Shown: positions 5,787 to 8,201 of the stretch, in pieces
Layout: every line of letters begins with the position of its first letter
Position numbering within the stretch: the stretch's first letter is position 1
NCBI GenBank assembly: GCA_035252155.1
Contig: DATFDL010000253.1
Span: forward strand, 1 to 8,201
DNA from: JAICLL01 sp035252155
Lineage (GTDB): Bacteria; Planctomycetota; Planctomycetia; Pirellulales; JAICIG01
Direction: 5' to 3'
DNA: 8,201 bases
Position numbers and translations under genes: made by a program
Notes under the pieces: generated by a model
Told to the model about the DNA's origin: nothing
Seen by the model: the letters and a program-made list of their open reading frames with translations, nothing else
The model's database searches: none

Positions 5787-5844
5787 CACCGTCATCCTCG
5801 TCGCCGAATAGCCGCATGATCTCCGCAATGACCGCGTCCTGATT
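5779..5844 (-). pseudogene. Possible C-terminal remnant of a lost upstream gene
   Basis: A minus-strand frame ends with IAEIMRLFGDEDDGDG and stops at a TGA (5779-5781) that overlaps the ATG of the 115-aa gene within ATGGCTGA. This is the overlap expected of coupled operon genes. Going upstream the frame stays open past a run of seven C's (minus strand; G7 at 5850-5856 on plus) but has no start codon and soon loses protein character. I read it tentatively as the tail of a deleted first gene of the cassette; chance is not excluded. Confidence 0.3.
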
Positions 5845-5954
5845 ATGATGGGGGGGACTTCTATCGCAACAGGGCGTTCGGCCCGGCCTGGCGCATTTTC
5901 TCGGCGCCGGCCATCAGCTACGATAGCGCACTAACACCCCGTCTTCAACGACCC

Positions 5955-7055
5955 ATGAAACGCATTCGCTTTATCATGCTGGGCGGCTTTTTGGGCGCTG
6001 GCAAAACGACCGCCATCGCCCGGCTAGCGCGGCATTTTGTCGCAGCGGGAAAAAATGTGGGACTGGTGACCAACGACCAGGCTTATAGGCTGGTCGATAC
6101 GGAGTCGCTGCGAGCTCAGGGGTTTCGAGTGGGCGAGGTGACCGGGGCCTGCTTCTGCTGCAAGTTCAACGACCTAGTCGAGACGGTCGAGCGGCTTTCG
6201 GCCGATCAGCAGCCCGACGTGATCATCGCCGAACCGGTGGGCAGTTGCACCGACCTGGCGGCCACGGTCATCGAGCCGCTGCGCCACCTGCACGCCGGCG
6301 AGTTCGACGTAGCTCCACTAGCCGTCCTCTTAAAACCCGATCATGGTCGAAAAATTCTCTGCGGCGAAGGCGGGCTTGGGTTCTCGCCCAAGGCGGCCTA
6401 CATCTTCCTGACACAACTCGAAGAAGCCGATGTCGTGGTGCTCAACAAAATCGACCAGCTCGACGCGGCGGCCCGCGAGCAACTGTTGCGGCAGGTGCGC
6501 GAGCGTTATCCCGAAAAGCAGGTGCTGGCCCTCAGCGCCCGCCGCGGCGACGGTTTTGACGCGCTGATCGCCGCGCTGGAATCGGCCGGTCCGAGGCAGT
6601 CGCGCACGCCCGACGTCGATTACGATGTGTACGCCGAGGGCGAGGCTGAGCTGGGCTGGCTCAACTGCCGCGTCGAGGTGCAGGGAGTTGGCCGATCGTT
6701 CGCGTTAGACGACGCCCTAGTCGCGTTGGTCGAGCGGCTCGGTCGGGCGTGCCGGGCGGCCTCGGCTGAGCCGGCCCATCTCAAGATTTTGGCCGCGTCC
6801 GAGGGAGCAACGGCCATCGCCAACCTGGTCAGCTCCGACGCCGCGGTCGAGCTATCGCTGGCCTCGGGCGCCACCGTCGATCGGGCGGAACTGACGATCA
6901 ACGCCCGAATCGCCGTGGCGCCGGAAGTGCTGAGCGATCTGGTCGAGCGCGAAGTCGCCGCCTGGGCCAATGAGCGCAGGCTGTCGCAATCCATCGACAA
7001 CTTGCAGAGCTTTCGGCCCGGCCGTCCCGTGCCGACACATCGGATGCGCAGGTAG
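5955..7055 (+). CDS. G3E-family GTPase, CobW/P47K-like metallochaperone
   Basis: This 366-aa protein belongs to the G3E P-loop GTPases (COG0523: CobW, YeiR, ZigA; related HypB and UreG), which deliver metal ions or help cobalamin or metalloenzyme assembly in the cytoplasm. Motifs: Walker A GGFLGAGKTT (10-19); the metal-binding CxCC as GACFCCKF (64-71; C66, C68, C69); Walker B-like VIIAEPVGSCTD (89-100); and the guanine-specificity motif NKID (164-167). The C-terminal part (about 230-366) is not an obvious CobW_C domain: it lacks the His-rich stretch of zinc chaperones, and ends RPGRPVPTHRMRR. The metal and client are therefore unknown; no cobalamin biosynthesis gene or B12 riboswitch is seen nearby. 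The start is fixed by MKRIRFIMLGGFLG, the usual distance before Walker A. There is no clear Shine-Dalgarno, and only a weak -10-like TACGAT (5919-5924). It stands alone, divergent from the 115-aa gene. Confidence 0.88.
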   Translation: MKRIRFIMLGGFLGAGKTTAIARLARHFVAAGKNVGLVTNDQAYRLVDTESLRAQGFRVGEVTGACFCCKFNDLVETVERLSADQQPDVIIAEPVGSCTDLAATVIEPLRHLHAGEFDVAPLAVLLKPDHGRKILCGEGGLGFSPKAAYIFLTQLEEADVVVLNKIDQLDAAAREQLLRQVRERYPEKQVLALSARRGDGFDALIAALESAGPRQSRTPDVDYDVYAEGEAELGWLNCRVEVQGVGRSFALDDALVALVERLGRACRAASAEPAHLKILAASEGATAIANLVSSDAAVELSLASGATVDRAELTINARIAVAPEVLSDLVEREVAAWANERRLSQSIDNLQSFRPGRPVPTHRMRR

Positions 7056-7108
7056 CTCCAGCTTGTTACGATCATCACCCGTGTCGTTCGATTGGAAGAG
7101 CGTCGATT

Positions 7109-7137
7109 TTGACCGGCGTCGGCAGCTATGGTAAATT
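7109..7137 (+). promoter_or_regulatory. Promoter of second antitoxin gene
   Basis: TTGACC (7109-7114), 17 bases, then TAAATT (7132-7137) form a plausible -35/-10 pair. The ATG at 7145 follows after seven bases, which again suggests leaderless translation. The alternative is that TTG at 7109 is itself the start codon, with GGAAGAG at 7094-7100 as its ribosome site, which would add 12 residues (MTGVGSYGKLVL). I prefer the ATG because the extra residues look non-coding and the arrangement repeats that of the first antitoxin. Confidence 0.5.
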
Positions 7138-7144
7138 GGTGTTG

Positions 7145-7390
7145 ATGACCTCCACCGCAAAACAGTATTTGGAAAATACGCTGGCGTCACTCACGGATGC
7201 CGAAAAGCTCGAATTGATTGAGCAACTCGCGCGGTCGGTTCGCGCGGCGAATATTCCGGCTGCATCCGAACCTGCGCCTCCCTCGTGGCCCCAGTTCTTC
7301 GACGAGATGCGCCGGCTCCCGGTTGTCAACGCCGCCGACGGCTGGTCGGCCAGGGACCATGACAAGATTCTCTATGGGTCTGAAAAGTGA
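7145..7390 (+). CDS. VapB-type antitoxin, 81 aa
   Basis: An 81-aa protein with a helical N-terminal half (MTSTAKQYLENTLASLTDAE, then KLELIEQLARSV), a Pro-rich hinge (SEPAPPSWPQ, 41-50) and a conserved-looking tail LPVVNAADGWSARDHDKILYG. This is the common plan of small PIN-toxin antitoxins: an N-terminal dimer or DNA-binding part and a C-terminal tail that wraps the toxin. Its TGA (7388-7390) overlaps the GTG start of the toxin (7387-7389), so translation is coupled. It should neutralise the downstream nuclease and, with it, repress its own promoter. Family assignment rests on the arrangement and the partner. Confidence 0.78.
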   Translation: MTSTAKQYLENTLASLTDAEKLELIEQLARSVRAANIPAASEPAPPSWPQFFDEMRRLPVVNAADGWSARDHDKILYGSEK

Positions 7391-7782
7391 CTTTCGTCGA
7401 CACGGGCGCCTGGTTCTCCGCAGTCGTTCCGAATGACCCGAGCCATAGCGCGGTGGTCGCGGCGCTGTCCGAGCACGGCAACGCACTTCTGACAACCGAC
7501 TACGTGCTCGACGAAACCTTGACGTTGCTAAAACGGCGGGGCGAGACGGAACGGGCAATTCGCCTGGGGAAGCGCCTTCTGGAAGAGAACTCAGTGCGCT
7601 TGGAGTGGGTAGGCCAGCAAGATGCTGTCCGGGCTTGGATTCTCTTTCAGCAGCATGCGGACAAAGATTGGAGCTTCACTGACTGTGCCAGCTTTGCCGT
7701 GATCCAACGCCTTTCGATCAAGACGGTCATCGCGCTGGACCATCATTTTCGGCAATTTGGGGCTTTAACCGTTCTGCCGTAG
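7387..7782 (+). CDS. VapC-type PIN-domain ribonuclease toxin
   Basis: This is a 131-aa PIN-domain protein starting at GTG, overlapping the antitoxin stop. The four acidic positions are present: D5 in FVDTGAWFSA, E43 in VLDETLTLL, D99 in SFTDCASFAV and D118 in VIALDHHFRQF. Length and order match complete VapC proteins, which cut tRNA or other RNA when freed from the antitoxin. Its target cannot be read from the sequence. It ends eight bases before the convergent 116-aa gene, with no terminator visible in between. Unlike the truncated PIN gene at 4902-5195, this copy looks functional. The two PIN sequences differ clearly (YDCVYVALAE versus TDCASFAVIQ), so this is not a recent duplicate. Confidence 0.9.
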   Translation: MTFVDTGAWFSAVVPNDPSHSAVVAALSEHGNALLTTDYVLDETLTLLKRRGETERAIRLGKRLLEENSVRLEWVGQQDAVRAWILFQQHADKDWSFTDCASFAVIQRLSIKTVIALDHHFRQFGALTVLP

Positions 7783-7790
7783 ACTTGGTC

Positions 7791-8141
7791 TTACCCCCGA
7801 TGCACCAAAAAGCTCTCTTCGCCCCGCGTGAGGTAGACAGCGTCCTCACCTAGCGCGGCGCAGGTCAGGCGCAGGAAAGCCACCAGCTCATCGAACTCGG
7901 CCTCGGAACCGAATGACACCTCGAACCGTTCCAAGACGTCGTGCCACATGCGGCCGGCGTCATCGAGCCAAAAACCTTTGACCAGCGACGGCGCATGGGT
8001 GTAGGCCCGAAACCGCTCGATCAAGAACTGGTGGATCGTGGCGCGGGGCGTCGCTCCGTCGATGGCCGAGGGCACGTCGAGCTTATGGGCCGGAATATAA
8101 AACGCCGTCATCTTGCCCAGCGGCGTGATCGTTTCGGCCAT
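7791..8141 (-). CDS. Hypothetical protein, 116 aa
   Basis: An acidic, soluble 116-aa protein starting MAETITPLGKMTAFYIPAHK at the ATG 8139-8141, with a weak GGAAA upstream. Visible parts: a beta-like opening (MTAFYIPAHKLDVP), a helix (TIHQFLIERFRAY), the segment KGFWLDDAGRMWHDVLERFEVSFGSE, a helix (FDELVAFLRLTCAALGE) and a final strand AVYLTRGEESFLVHRG. No signal peptide, membrane segment, zinc or catalytic motif is evident. I do not recognise the family. The reading frame has coding character and is convergent with the toxin, so it is probably an independent gene. Confidence 0.7.
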   Translation of the reverse strand: MAETITPLGKMTAFYIPAHKLDVPSAIDGATPRATIHQFLIERFRAYTHAPSLVKGFWLDDAGRMWHDVLERFEVSFGSEAEFDELVAFLRLTCAALGEDAVYLTRGEESFLVHRG

Positions 8142-8201
8142 GGCTTTTTCCGTTGGGGGCCTGATCGGTTTTGACTATCAAACTCGACATGTGGACCAGC
8201 C

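Overview
The window reads like a high-GC chromosome segment from a planctomycete-type bacterium (Pirellulales-like). This is inferred from the GC-rich coding style, the dnaG-rpoD pair with a long spacer domain in the sigma factor, the heptameric intergenic repeats and the many small orphan genes. The phylum is a judgement from general appearance, not from a search. The left edge (1-231) is unusual: it is an exact inverted repeat with 87-base arms and a 57-base spacer. The arms include the last codons of rpoD and telomere-like GGGTTCA heptads.

Layout. 1-202: non-coding, the inverted repeat. 203-3939, minus strand: the core dnaG-rpoD operon (DNA primase, then the housekeeping sigma-70 factor), with a candidate extended -10 promoter at about 4028-4036. 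3940-4704: a 765-base stretch with no convincing gene; it holds the dnaG leader and promoter, a 14-base tandem repeat and the control region of the next gene. 4705-5195, plus strand: a VapBC-like toxin-antitoxin module whose toxin has lost the N-terminal part of its PIN domain. 5267-5786, minus strand: a two-gene cassette of unknown function (115 aa and 49 aa), preceded by what may be the tail of a lost upstream gene. 5955-7055, plus strand: a G3E (CobW/P47K-like) GTPase, probably a metal or cofactor chaperone. 7145-7782, plus strand: an intact VapBC-like module with all four PIN acidic residues. 7791-8141, minus strand: an unrecognised 116-aa protein, convergent with the toxin.

How the parts relate. 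The dnaG-rpoD operon couples replication priming to housekeeping transcription. Right of 3940 the region is accessory: small modules on both strands, two toxin-antitoxin loci (one decayed) and repeat arrays. Both antitoxin genes share one start architecture: TTGACC, 17 bases, an A/T-rich -10 hexamer, 7 bases, then ATG, with no clear Shine-Dalgarno. This suggests leaderless mRNAs. I did not find a clearly new multi-gene system. The best leads are the terminal inverted repeat, the 115-aa/49-aa cassette and the leaderless toxin-antitoxin promoters.
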